Shown: positions 11,406 through 22,180 of the stretch, one piece after another
How the letters are laid out: each line of letters starts with the position of its first letter
How positions within the stretch are numbered: the first letter of the stretch is position 1
Origin: Monocercomonoides exilis
Lineage: Eukaryota > Preaxostyla > Oxymonadida > Polymastigidae
Assembly: GCA_001643675.2 (NCBI GenBank)
Contig: LSRY02000011.1
Coordinates: 1,302,001 to 1,366,000, forward strand
DNA: 64,000 nucleotides
Direction: 5' to 3'
The notes under the pieces: model-generated
What the model saw: only the letters and a program-made list of their open reading frames with translations
What the model was told of the DNA's origin: nothing
Databases searched by the model: none
Position numbers and translations under genes: made by a program

Positions 11406-11411
11406 AAAAAA
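11406..11411 (-). terminator. Pol III terminator of tRNA-Leu
   Basis: A run of six T on the minus strand starts two bases after the tRNA 3' end. Confidence 0.75.
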
Positions 11412-11413
11412 TA

Positions 11414-11498
11414 TGCAAGCAGTGGGATTCGAACCCACGCACCCATACGAGTAGTAGATCTTGAGTCTACCGCCTTGGACCAGCTCGGCCATGCTTGC
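11414..11498 (-). tRNA. tRNA-Leu(CAA)
   Basis: The minus strand folds as a class II tRNA. The 7-bp acceptor stem GCAAGCA/TGCTTGC carries discriminator A. The D arm holds the box A sequence, the anticodon loop CTCAAGA reads CAA, there is a long variable arm, and the T arm has GGTTCGAATCC. No intron interrupts the anticodon loop, although tRNA-Leu(CAA) is intron-containing in many eukaryotes. Confidence 0.95.
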
Positions 11499-11721
11499 TT
11501 GTGAAAAAACCACTTTTGCAACTCGCAATTAAACATTTATTAATCGGAAGTATTCAACATTATTAATTTGTGAATATATAATTAGAAAAATTAGATGTGA
11601 TTGATATTCATTTATTCAACTGTTCATGGTTGATTCACACTTATATGAAAAATAATGTGGCTCAACATTTGAACCAGAACAAAATTCACAATTGTTAGAA
11701 GTTGACATTGGATAATTATTT

Positions 11722-12118
11722 CAGTTTGCGCAAAAAATACGGGACATCGCAAAAAATACCTGACAAGATCGATTTCTCAACAACCGCAAGAGGAATTATT
11801 CTGACAGTTTTCCTCAAAATACATTTCATTAATGCAAACTCATTTGATAAACAAGACTTACAAAACTTCCTCGTTTGTGCTCAGATAAAATAAATATCGA
11901 TATCTCGGCGAAACTCAAAATCCTATTTCTCCGAAATTTTAAATAATAAATCTTTCTATATTCAGTCTTCATGAAAATGGAAGTTTGATATGCCAAATAA
12001 GTTTGTGTTTATGAGATGTATTTTGAGGAAAATTGTCAGAATTTTTACTCTTGCAGTTTTTGTGAAATCGATCTTTTCCGGTATTTTGTGCGATGTCTGG
12101 TGTTTTTTGCCCAAACTG
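11722..12118. repeat. Foldback (palindromic) element, family C, diverged copy
   Basis: This 397-bp unit is a degenerate palindrome. The left end reads CAGTTTGCGCAAAAAATACG and the right end is its approximate complement, ending in CAAACTG. Both arms share ACATCGCAAAAAATAC-type and GACAAGATCG-type blocks with the better-preserved copy at 51369-51764, which is almost the same length. No coding frame is retained. It lies directly beside a family A element. Confidence 0.8.
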
Positions 12119-12130
12119 TTTAATTAATAT

Positions 12131-12388
12131 TGGGTGATTTTTATTGAAATCATAACTTTTTTCGGAGTGTTCATTTTTTAAAAGGTTGTTTGTCACTCGG
12201 AAGAGATTTTGTCTGTAATTTGAGTATTTATCACAACACCTTAAAAAACAAATGAAACAGCACAAATAAAGATGTCGATGCTTTTTCTTGGTCTTTTCAC
12301 TCTTCACTGTTCTTTTGTTGACATTCAAGAAAATTTTATGAACCGAAATTTTTGTATGAATAAATATGATTTCTGACATAATCACCCA
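12131..12388. repeat. MITE family A, copy 1
   Basis: A 258-bp non-autonomous element starts TGGGTGATTTTTATTGAAAT and ends with the inverted form ATAATCACCCA. TA flanks both ends, consistent with a TA target duplication and a Tc1/mariner-type origin. Related copies are at 16419, 25152, 26134 and 51091. Confidence 0.85.
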
Positions 12389-12632
12389 TATATTATTTCT
12401 TTCAAAATTTTTGATTCGAAATTATGTTTTGAATATCAACAAAAGAACACTGAAATGTGATAAGGTTTATGGGTAAGAATGGACTCAGCCGATACTTTTT
12501 ATAATCGCATTTTTGAGTATTTTTGATTCAAAACCTTAAAATAAAGAAATTATTGTTGAGAGAAAATGTTTATTAGCTGTTATTTGAAAAAATGAAACGT
12601 TAGACAAAAAAAGACACAATAAGAAATTTCTA

Positions 12633-13690
12633 TTAGTGATCTTCTTTGTCTTCGGATGCACTGGCTCCGTCTTCAATTTCTGTTGAATCGGAATCATAAT
12701 AGATAGAATCCTTAACAATAGATAATTCATCTAAACTTGATTCTTCATCTGTATTTTCAGTATCACTATTATCTTTTTTTTCATTATGGGTTTCGATATC
12801 GTTTAAAATAGAAAAATTTATTGACAAAATTTGACGAAATTCAGATTCTTTCTTTTGTTAGAAATAAATTCCGCAATTGTATCATATATGAACCGATCTC
12901 TGATACCTGTTGTGGATAAAATTTTCCTAAATTGCGACCATATTCCTTCAATCATATTTGTATACACTCCGTCTTCAGTTCTGCAACGATGCTTGTGACA
13001 CACTGTTTTGTGGGAATATCCATATTCAGGAAATGATCAATATTCAGGCCATTCATCGGAGAAAATCATGCTTTCTTTTCTTATGTTTGTAATAATAATT
13101 GGTATTAGGATTTCTTTTTTTCTATTTCTCGCTCTGACAATCGTTAAATTACCTTGTTTGCCCAGATCATTCCTTTCAACCATTCCAAAAAGCAAAATCT
13201 GTTTTTTCCTTCTTCCTCTTTTGAACTTTCTTCGACGAAGCAACATTTCATCAATTTCTTCAATCATATTTTTCCCTCCAAGCCACAATGATTCCGACAG
13301 CAATGACTTCAACCTTTTTCTTCGAGCTGCATTTGAATAAAAAGAAACGGGAGATGGGTTCACGTTAAGAAAAATAGACATTTTGAGTTTTATTTAAACG
13401 AAGGAAAAGAAAAAGTTGAAACATCAATAATTTTGAAATCTGCAATTTTGAATGATAATTAATCAAATTGGCAAATGGTGATTTTCTTCTTTTTCATTTA
13501 GGACAGCGAAGAATAAATGATGATATTGAATCTCTTCCAAGAAACATAAATGAACAACATGAACTGCACTTTGTTTTTGATGCATCAAGAATTTGAATCC
13601 CAAACCATCCCCAACAACAACTGTTATCATTAAACATTCGAAAATATGTCGATAATTCAACTTTATCTTTCTGAATGCTCTTGATAAGAA
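12633..13690 (-). pseudogene. Decayed Merlin (ISXO2/IS1595-like) transposase
   Basis: Fragments in different minus-strand frames line up with the ISXO2-like transposase at 14242-15240. Near 13600 a zinc-ribbon remnant with Cys pairs is found. Near 13260-13040 come EEIDEMLLRRRKFKRGRRKK, the first acidic motif, and IFSDEWPEY, the second. Near 13003-12818, CHKHR followed by VYTNMIEGIWSQFRKIL covers the last catalytic region, and an acidic Ser/Asp/Glu tail ends near 12633. Frameshifts separate the parts, so no functional enzyme is encoded. It is clearly older than the neighbouring copy. The terminal repeats could not be located. The 240 bp between it and the family A element hold nothing else I can identify. 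Confidence 0.8.
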
Positions 13691-14005
13691 AAAAAAAACA
13701 ATAAATTATTCAACCATTTTTTCAAAATAACATGGATCAAAGGATTGAAAAGTTATTTTTTTATTTTTTTATTTTTTTTTTATTTTTTTTTGTTTTTTTG
13801 TTTTGAAAAATAGCATTTATTTAAGAAATACAATATATTAATAAACTTATAGAAAATAATTATCCTAGATTTAAATAGTTTTTATAAAGATCAAAGGTGT
13901 CGATTGATTCCTCTTTTACCGGTTTATGAAAGACATCTTTGGTTTAAAGTCAGTTTGAAGCTTTTGTTTTTGAAACAATTCTGATGAATTTACCATTTTT
14001 GTCCA
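13691..14005. other. Spacer without recognised gene
   Basis: AT-rich spacer with a T-rich low-complexity run around 13757-13802. No open frame or structure beyond that is seen. Confidence 0.5.
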
Positions 14006-14013
14006 AAATCTCT

Positions 14014-14039
14014 GGCATGAGCAGAATATACGCGTACCT
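14014..14039 (+). repeat. Left terminal inverted repeat of the Merlin element
   Basis: 26 bp beginning GGCA; complementary to 15437-15462 except at three bases. The 8 bases just outside (14006-14013) repeat at the other end. Confidence 0.9.
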
Positions 14040-14241
14040 CTCAAATTAGCTTGAAACTTTTGTGAATGATTTATTATTAATTGTTATTAACATATGTGCA
14101 AACCTGACCTTGCGTAAACGAGTTGTTGATAAATTATGAATTTTTTATTTTGGCAATTTTTTCTCAAAAAATGGGTGAGATCAAAAATCTTTAATAAAAA
14201 AAATGTCAAAGATACCAGAAACAAAAGACGTGATCTCAAAC

Positions 14242-15240
14242 ATGAATTACTTGTTTGCTAATTTGGAACGTACTTGGAAGTGGATTTTCGAGCATAGACT
14301 TCTTCCTGATACTGGGGAATGAAAACACTGCAAATTGAAAAAACTATTGTGCAAAAGAGACAACGCATATTTTCTAAAGTGCAAAAAGTGCCTGAAAACT
14401 ACATCTGTATTAAAAGGAACAACATTATCAAAGGCAAAAACAACAGTTAATAAGATTATGCATGTGTTTCTGCTGTTTTGGCTGGAATTAAGCATTTAGC
14501 AAACTTGTTTTTTGTTATATCTGGATAGAAACACCGTTTCATACTATTATAATATTTGCAGGGAAGTTTGTGTTGATGTGCTATTCAAGAACCCAATAAA
14601 AATTGGAGGAGTGGGGAAGGAGGTGGAAATTGACGAAATGTTGTGGAGAAGAAGGAAATACAACAGAGGAAAAAGGAAAAAGCAAGTTTGGATTTTTGGT
14701 GGTGTAGAAAGATCTGAAGAACGTTACAAAAGATCTTTTATGGTGGTTGTTCCAAGCAGGAACAAGGAAACTCTACTAGCAGCTATCAAAAAGCACATTT
14801 TACCTCAAACAACTATATACAGCGATGAATGGAAGGCGTACAATTGTCTAGATGAAGAAGGTTTTATTCACAAAACTGTTTGCCATAAGAGACATTTTGT
14901 CAATCCGGAAAATAAATCAGTATATACAAACACAGCGGAAGGTTTTTGGGCGCATTTTCGGAAATTTCTTCCCAGATTTGGAATCCGAACAAGATTTCTA
15001 CAACAATATATAGCATCTTTCATTGTTCGTTCGATGGGTTTACTGACTTTTAATCAACTCGTAGAATCTGCAATTCATTTGAACATTGAAAACGAAGAAA
15101 TGGTTGCAGAGGAAGAAGAAAATGATCCAGAAAAGGCTAACGAAGAGGAAGAAATCCCTGATATGGATAATCTTCCTGATGATGACACAGATTTTGGTGC
15201 AGATGATGGAGCAGACGCATCAGAATGGTCTGATGACTAA
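14242..15240 (+). pseudogene. Merlin ISXO2-like transposase, two in-frame stops
   Basis: One continuous frame of 333 codons runs from ATG 14242 to the TAA at 15238-15240, broken only by TGA (14320-14322) and TAG (14497-14499). It holds an N-terminal zinc-ribbon remnant with paired Cys (KHC, KCKKC), then VEIDEMLWRRRKYNRG with the first catalytic acid, IYSDEWKAYN with the second, and the third region CHKRHFVNPENKSVYTNTAE..FW. The C-terminus is a long Glu/Asp tail, shared with the older copy. The first stop falls where the zinc ribbon would be expected to carry a Cys, so it is probably a point mutation. An internal start could only make the catalytic half. Likely inactive, but might be moved by a related active copy. 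Confidence 0.88.
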
Positions 15241-15436
15241 TTCTTTTTAACGATTTCATACACTTTTTAGAAAATAAAAAATAATTAAAAAATATTTTCA
15301 CCCATTTTTTTATTCAAAATTTGCAAAAAAAATTATTCATAAAAATACAACAAGCTATTTGCGCAAGATAAAAATACGATAGAATGATCGAGTATTACAA
15401 CACCTTTCGTCATGTCGATTATGAAGTGTTTTCTTT

Positions 15437-15462
15437 AGGTACGCGTATATTCTGCATTTGCC
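15437..15462 (-). repeat. Right terminal inverted repeat of the Merlin element
   Basis: 26 bp ending TGCC, the inverted partner of 14014-14039, followed directly by the 8-bp target duplication AAATCTCT. Confidence 0.9.
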
Positions 15463-15470
15463 AAATCTCT

Positions 15471-16418
15471 TCACAATGACAAACAACCTTGGAAAAATCA
15501 ACATTTTGAAAAAAAATATATAATTTCAAAAATTATCACTCCTATCGGTTGTTCTTTTAAAAAATGAACAAATGATCTATTTTTTGGTTCATTGAAATTT
15601 CATATTTTTTATGAATTTTTTCTATCGATCTGAACAATATCTCATTCAAACTAATTGAGAAAACAAAAAATCTTCATAGTGTGTTTATTTTTTTAATCAA
15701 ATTTGATAGTTTTTTTTAAATTTTTGTGAAAAAATGAAAATTTTCAATGAAGCTGAAAATCTCACATTTACGGATTTTCAAAAAAAAATGTGTTTAGCAG
15801 ACAATAACCTTAAAAAATATTGCGGTTCATTGAAAATTCTTTATGAAAATAACTGAAAAAAAGAAGATTTTTCATTTGCCTTAAATTTTTTTCGAATAAT
15901 AAATTTTCACCAATTATATTTATAAAGAATGAAACATATTGTTAAGCAAAAAAATACAACTCGTCTTATGTTCCTGACTTAAGAAACGAAATCGTTTTTT
16001 CTGTTTGCATTTTGTGAAAAATGCGTGAGAAATAGTGGAAACATATTGTTTAATAATTTGTGTGACGATGGATATTTTTTTTCAACAGACTACTAAATAC
16101 AAATAACTTTATTCACAAATAAAAATTTACCACCTAATATTGACAACTGTTTGAACACACTTATTGAAAATAAACACAGTCTATTCCCAAAAAATGGTGA
16201 TCTGTCCGTTTTTAATGTCGATCATTCCTCAAGTTAAGATTTTTATTGGATGTCATTATTGATTGGCGTTAATATTATTGAGTTTCTAATTATAGCTACA
16301 TTTATCATTTTTATTCCTTTTTTCAAAGCATGCAACAAAACAAAAATATATTTCATGTATTGTTCACTCTTATTATGAAATTATTCTTTTTATTATTGTT
16401 ATTATCACTTTCAAAATA
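15471..16418. other. Gene-free AT-rich spacer
   Basis: About 950 bp of very AT-rich DNA between the Merlin and family A elements. Short frames only. I see no gene, RNA or clear repeat. Confidence 0.5.
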
Positions 16419-16677
16419 TGGGTGATCATTTTTGAAATCATATCTTTTTTCGGTGTGTTGATTTAACAAAGATTGATTGTTTTTTGAAAGAAATTATTAA
16501 TTCGAAAAAGAAGAAGAATGACAATTGTTTTAATAAAATAAATGGTTTTTCCGAATCAAAGATAAAAATGAATAAATAAGCCTTTTCACTTTTCGATTTT
16601 TGTTTATAGATATTCAAGTTATATTTTTACACCGAAATTTTTGAATGAATCAATATGTTTTCAAAAATAATCACCCA
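16419..16677. repeat. MITE family A, copy 2
   Basis: A 259-bp copy whose ends read TGGGTGATCATTTTTGAAAT and AAAATAATCACCCA, flanked on both sides by TA. The inside keeps TTTTTTCGG and CCGAAATTTTTGAATGAAT shared with the other copies. Confidence 0.88.
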
Positions 16678-17931
16678 TATTAAAGCACAATGCATTATCT
16701 TCTTGTGCAGTGTTTTCCAAATCTCATGGATAAAAGCGAAGAGGGCCTCAGAATTGCATTTTCATAAATCTCCGAACCTTTGCCAATCAAAAAATAACCA
16801 CATGTGTCAGAAATATCTAAAGAAATAATGTGTATTTAGGTTTGTTGTTTTTGATGTCAAATACACCAATTAACGAATATTCCTTTGTATTTCGTTGTTT
16901 GTGGCGTAACGATTTTCTTTCATTAGGATATTTTGGACTTTGTATTTTTAATCTTTGTTTTTTAATGTCTTCAGTTTCAATTTTTATTTTTCATTGGTTT
17001 CAATTATTTCGAAACTTTTTTCCAACAAATATAAAGTCTTTTTCAAATTTTTTTCATCGATCATATAGGGGAAAATATGGCACTTCAAGCGTTTTCAGTG
17101 AAAAAATTTGCAACTGAAAAGAAATGATTTCTAAGCTTGAGAAATGAGTTTCGAGAATTTATTTATTTGAAAAATTTAACTTTGCAATAGAAAAATTTTC
17201 ACAACTTTCGTTTCTTGAATATTTTTGAATAATAATTTGAAATCTTTATTCAAAACAAAGATTCTAAATAAACTTCGCATTTTATAATACATGTTTATAT
17301 CAAAAACCATATATCTTAAAAAAGATTGCATTATAAACTGATTTCCAAATTAATATGAGGAAGGTAATGAGTCACAATTGTTATAAAGGGTTATTGAAAA
17401 TTTTGAAATTTCAATTTGAGAACACCTATAAAATTTTTGTGAATTCTCGGAATCAGTTAAGATTCTCGAAGAATAAAGATATGATAGTGAAATAGCAAAT
17501 TAGTTTTTGAAATTGCCTGAGTCTGTTTTTTTGATCAGCAATGAAAATCAGTTTTAGAGGATTATTCATCAACAAAAGGAAATTAAAAATAAAGTTTAAA
17601 GTTTCAATGTGTTTGCTATTTCTTTTTTACGTGAATTAATTTGTCAACCTCCAATTTTTTGAAAAGAGAAAAGAAAATATAAAAATCTTTATAATTTCAT
17701 TTTTGAATGCGAATATATGTTTGCTCATAATAAATATTTTTCAGGTATTAATAACGATAGTTCAAAGCATCTCATTTTGAAATTTTCGTATAGGAAAGTT
17801 ATCAAAAAGGATATTCTTTTGTTTTTTTTGTCAGTATTTCAAAAGAGAACTGGATGCCGAGATGCAATCAGAAGATGGAAGTTGCATGTTTTTAATATTC
17901 AGTAGGAACATGGGATGAAAATAAATTCAAT
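16678..17931. other. Gene-free spacer with one family B end
   Basis: AT-rich, no convincing frame. Near 17067 a stretch AGGGGAAAATATGG then CACTTCAAGC resembles the terminal repeat of the family B elements at 25622 and 52250, so a truncated copy may lie here. Confidence 0.4.
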
Positions 17932-19806
17932 TTCAAAGCATTTGGAAGAGAGGGAAAATTGAAGAAGAATGCCAACAATTGGACAGCTCTTGGAAAGAAA
18001 AATGCAGAAATATTTTTTTGATGAGGAAAATGGATGAAAACATAGAAAGAAGGATATTTAAGGAGAAAAAAGGAAGATGGAGAAAGGAGCACAGGGAAAC
18101 AATGGAAAAGGAGATTGACTGCATTAATGATTGAACAATTCTCTGCTTTTGCAATAGGGAAGGACAGGTCTTCTTTTTTAAGGAATTTTCATAGTCGATG
18201 CAAAACCAATTATTTTCATATTATTATTTCTTTAATCATTTTTATATTCCGACCAACAGCATTTTTTATGTTGAGCGCTATTGCCAGGAACAATTCATTA
18301 AAAGTTGCATTTTTGCGAATTATGTGGTTTCTTCTTCTTCTCCTCCGATTTCTTTTTTGACGATATTTTTTTTTAAATTTGGCAGCTGAAAAGAAGGTCT
18401 TTTTCGTATTTGAGAATTTATCGTTTGAATAGCCATCAAATTCTCATGCAGCAACTTAGAATGAGTTTGCCATTTTTGTGATTCAAACGGCAAACATCTG
18501 TGTTCAACTGTTTTCCACTATTTCCTTTTTTTTCAATTGTATTTGTTGGCTAATGAAAATTTTACCAGAGAGAAGTGCCTTTTATTTTCTATCACACACC
18601 AATGCAACTCTGCCATCCTTGTTTTGCCTTCAGGAAAGAAAGCCAACTTTCTTTTGTTCAACTTTTTCAGTTTTTTTGTAAATTGTTTTTTCAACTTTCA
18701 AAGCATCCAACTGTTCGACCTATAAAAATGATGAGTTTTCTTCTTCCTCCTCTTTTTTGTTCTCTTCTTCTTCATCTTCTTCTCATCCTCCTCTTCATCT
18801 CCATCTTAAGTACCTTCGGCTGCTTCATTAGCATCCACTTTTGATCTTCGATCTGCACATATTGTTCCAAACTCAGGTGGTTTTGGTGGATTATGCGTTG
18901 CGGAGGGGATCGGGAATATAAGTGAAGGAGGGAACTTGGATGAGAAAACGGGAAGGCTGTACATATTAACAAACGACTGCTCAAAAATGCTTGATTCAAC
19001 TGGTTTGCAACTTTTGTTTAATAGAATTTCATCGTCATTCTCTGTATTTTATTGCAAAAAAATATTTCTTTTTTGTATTTTTCAATTAAAATTTATCCAT
19101 TTTCATTCAGTATCATTGTTTTTTTTTTTTTTTTTTATTTCAGCATATTTCATTTCACTGAATGCGCAGATAGCTGCCACGCACAAGCGAGGGACAACAG
19201 AACTGTTAACCAACCAGCATTTGGAAGCAGCAACAGCTGTGCGCATGTTGTTTTCAACAGCAGCGCATCAAAATTTTGTGTGCTGAGATGCCATGATAAA
19301 GCTTACTGTGTCAAAGCAGCCGACATTTCATTCATCGTGGGCGCAGTGAATCCGCTGTCCAGGAAGTCGGAGAAAGACCAATTCAGGGAACGGAAGAGGT
19401 GGCGTGAAAACCCGCATTTCGAGGTATTCAAGAGCAGCTAAAAGAAGGAGATGGAAGCGGAGGGAAACTTGGGGCAAGGACGTTGAAGGAATCGATGCTG
19501 CCAAAGATGATTACAACGAACGAGGACGATCTCTTAGCGGATCCGAGAGAACAGTTGTTGAAGCAGGCGAAGATTGCTAAAAATTTGCTTTACAAATATG
19601 ATTGCATTGAAATTTCAAATGTTTTTCATAAATATTTCATTATTTCACGCTTTGTGCAAAATTCATTTTCATGGTTATCAAAACCTATTCTTCAATTTGT
19701 CAATTGTTTTGTTGTTAAAACAGCTCACAAGCTGATGAACCCCTTGAAAGAGACAGAGAAACGCTTGAGAACAAACTACGGGCCTGAAGATGCAAAAGAA
19801 GAATGA
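17932..19806 (+). pseudogene. Decayed protein-coding region(s), unidentified
   Basis: GC content and codon-like texture rise here compared with the flanks, but no single frame stays open. One frame near 17932-18129 gives about 67 codons of charged, coiled-coil-like sequence. Near 18845-19005 a frame reads SAHIVPNSGGFGGLCVAEG and on to LTNDCSKMLD. A T-rich tract ending in TTTCAG at 19142 looks like an old intron acceptor and keeps the frame into NAQIAATHKRGTTELL. That frame meets TGA at 19286 and further stops. A last open frame at 19483-19806 (107 codons, with LADPREQLLKQAKIAKNLL) ends in TGA. I recognise no family. This is best read as one or two dead genes, though a heavily spliced live gene cannot be excluded. 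Confidence 0.4.
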
Positions 19807-20239
19807 GCTAATTTTTTTTGCATCCTTTGGAATGTGCCATTCACATCGAAAGAAACTTCCACTTCACACAAACTATCTCATTTCAAACATTTTTTTAATG
19901 GAATTATTTGTTATGTGTGTTGTCATTTGTGAATTTTCAATGCTTTCTTTTTAATATGATAAATCCAATTGATGACGAGACTTTTCTCAGGATAATGATA
20001 GAAGAAAGGACATCTTCTTGTTCAACAAAAAATATCAACATATTTAAACAATCGGATTATTCAAAATTCCATGTGCATGAATTGAAATATGGATAACAAA
20101 AAACATCGTTCATCCAATTTAAATGATAACAATTTAATTGATGCAAAGATTAAAAAAATAAACAATAGAACAAAATCTCTCACATAATGATGGTTAACAT
20201 TAAAAAAACCAAGAAAGTTCTTATGAAAATGGAACAAAT
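19807..20239. other. Gene-free spacer
   Basis: About 430 bp of AT-rich DNA between two decayed coding regions; nothing recognised. Confidence 0.5.
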
Positions 20240-22180
20240 TTAAAGCTGACCATAATTAACAATCGGATTGTCTAAAGTGCTTATTCGTGACAAGCCATGA
20301 AGACCAGCCTTTGTCAAGTCTTCTTTCTCTCGCGCGCTTTTCACAAGCCCACCCCCAAGCCCAGCCAACCTCCCCAGCGCCGTCCCTCTTGCCACAGCCC
20401 CGTTCTTTCCATACACCCTCTTCTCGATCCTTTTCTTCTCTTCCCTGCTCAGCTCAGAAACAAACGCACAGTGCAGCATCTGCACTGCCACCGTCTCCAG
20501 CGCTCGCTCTGCTGTCCGCGCCGCAAGTTCCACCGACCGCTCTCATGCAACAAACCCCACAACCCCCGCAATGAGATGCCCGGCCAGCTGGAACAGAACA
20601 CCGCACTTCCCCTCAAAGTCAAACGTGATGTTGTGCTCCTGACAGTTCGAAAAGAACTGCCCGTGCGGCACACGCGACAGCTCCGGCTGGTAGAACGGCT
20701 GCACAATCACAAAGCTGCGTGTCGCTGCTGGAGAGAGACAGGCACACACCCGTGCAGAGGCGCTGGCTGAGCCACACGCCGCCTGAGGGGACACTCTCTC
20801 CACACCTGCCACCTGTCGCGGCGAGGCCGACCTGTGTGCTCCGCTCGAACAACCCTGAGGCCGAGCACAGGCAGAATGCGCAGAATCAGAGGACGGAGCA
20901 CTCACATGCAAAGCGCCTGTGCCGCCGCGGAGCGGAAGGAGGTAGTTTCCAGACGCAATCTCGATACCCCCCTGCAGCAGATACGACATCCACCGGAACA
21001 CCAACAACGCTGCTTGCGGGCCCACAGAAAGATCCACCACTCACATCCGCAGCGACTCCCACTCGTCCACAAACACACAATACGAAACACTAAACACCCC
21101 AATCATCCCTTTCCCGTGGCACACTTGCCCGATCGCATACGTCGCATCCCGCAGAGCGATCGACGGCACACTTTCCTGCGGCACAACCTCCCCTATCGCA
21201 ACAAACTCGTCCATCCTCTCTCTCTCTCTCTGCCTGTCCGAACTCAATTGCAACGACACTCCATCCGATGCCAAACATCCACCCCCACCCCAACTCTCTT
21301 CTCTTCTCTTCTCTTTCCTCAAAAGCAGTCTTTCAACAATTAATGTGACGCTCATCGTCCCGTCTGGCTGTATCATCCCTTCCACAACCGGCTTCCCCAC
21401 AATCCACTCCCGCTCCGCACACAGCTCCACCAGCGCCCCCGTCACCGTCATCGTCACCAGATAGTCCCGCCATCTCCCATACGCACTCTCGTCAACCAGC
21501 ATCACACACTCCGGATGCGCAGGAACACTCAGCAGCGATGCCACATCCAGAATCTGCCCCTCTTCTTCTTCTTCCTTCTCCAAATCAATCGAACTACCCT
21601 CTCTCCCTGACTCCTCATTCATCCCCAAACCATTCGCAGACATTTCCACTTGTTCAACATCTTTCACCGCTCCATCTGAACTTTCATCGAAAGTTATACC
21701 CAAAGACCCATCTGCTGCTTCTTCTTCTGCTCTTGATATCTCCTGTTGGATGCCGTAGGCTGATGAAGTGCTGCACACTTAGGGTTCAACTGAATGCTGC
21801 TTGTCTGAACCTGCCTAAGCCTCTGCCTTCACAAACCTCAGCCAACTCAGCCCAAGCGCCTCCACAACCAGCAGCACCATCGCTTCTTCCAGCTTCCTCT
21901 GTTTCTCTTTGATTCTCTCCACAAAATCTCTGTGAGCAGTCTGATACCCGCCTTTCTCCTCATTCCCATCACCTCTCTCTCTCCCTCCCTTTTCTTCTCC
22001 ATCTTCTTCTCCCTCTTTACCTCTCCTTTCTCCTTCCTCCACCTCTTCCCGTTCCTCCAGCTCTGCCAGCGCAATCGCTGCATGAAACAGAACCACATCC
22101 TCCATCCTCAGTCCCGCTGCCGACAGCCCCTTCTCCACAATCTCCCCCACTTCACGCACTGCAACCCCTTGCTCCTTCAC
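20240..22180 (-). pseudogene. GC-rich gene, unidentified, with in-frame stops
   Basis: One minus-strand frame runs from 22180 to the TAA at 20240-20242 (about 646 codons) with only four stops before the end: TAG 21815-21817, TAA near 21779, TGA 21041-21043 and TGA 20543-20545. The first two can be removed by a phase-2 intron (GTTTGTG..GTGTGCAG, about 66 nt). The third sits at a strong donor, GTGAGT, and a phase-2 acceptor near 20731 would keep the frame. The fourth has no fitting intron. Recognisable stretches include RWRDYLVTMTVTGALVEL, AIGEVVPQESVPSIALRD, SYCVFVDEWESLR and FSNCQEHNITFDFEGKCGVL. The N-terminal part has a Glu/Arg-rich tract. I cannot assign a family. It may be a live gene with a premature stop, or a young pseudogene. 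The 5' end is unclear. Confidence 0.5.

Larger units (their letters stand above)
14014..15462 (+). mobile_element. Merlin DNA transposon with intact termini
   Basis: The element is 1,449 bp, bounded by 26-bp terminal inverted repeats (14014-14039 and 15437-15462) that differ at three positions. Both ends contain GCAGAATATACGCGTACCT. Perfect 8-bp target duplications AAATCTCT flank it at 14006-14013 and 15463-15470, as expected for Merlin. The only gene inside is a transposase with two in-frame stops. Intact termini and target duplication point to a fairly recent insertion. Confidence 0.92.

Noticed and set aside
11702..11893. A 63-codon plus-strand frame in the foldback element
   Set aside because: It lies within a palindromic repeat, is not conserved in the second copy and starts with a non-ATG codon.
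20240..22180. Bacterial contamination or an organelle insert as the source of the GC-rich block
   Set aside because: Intact genes of the window have similar GC-rich coding style, and possible introns fit the host pattern. No bacterial family was recognised.
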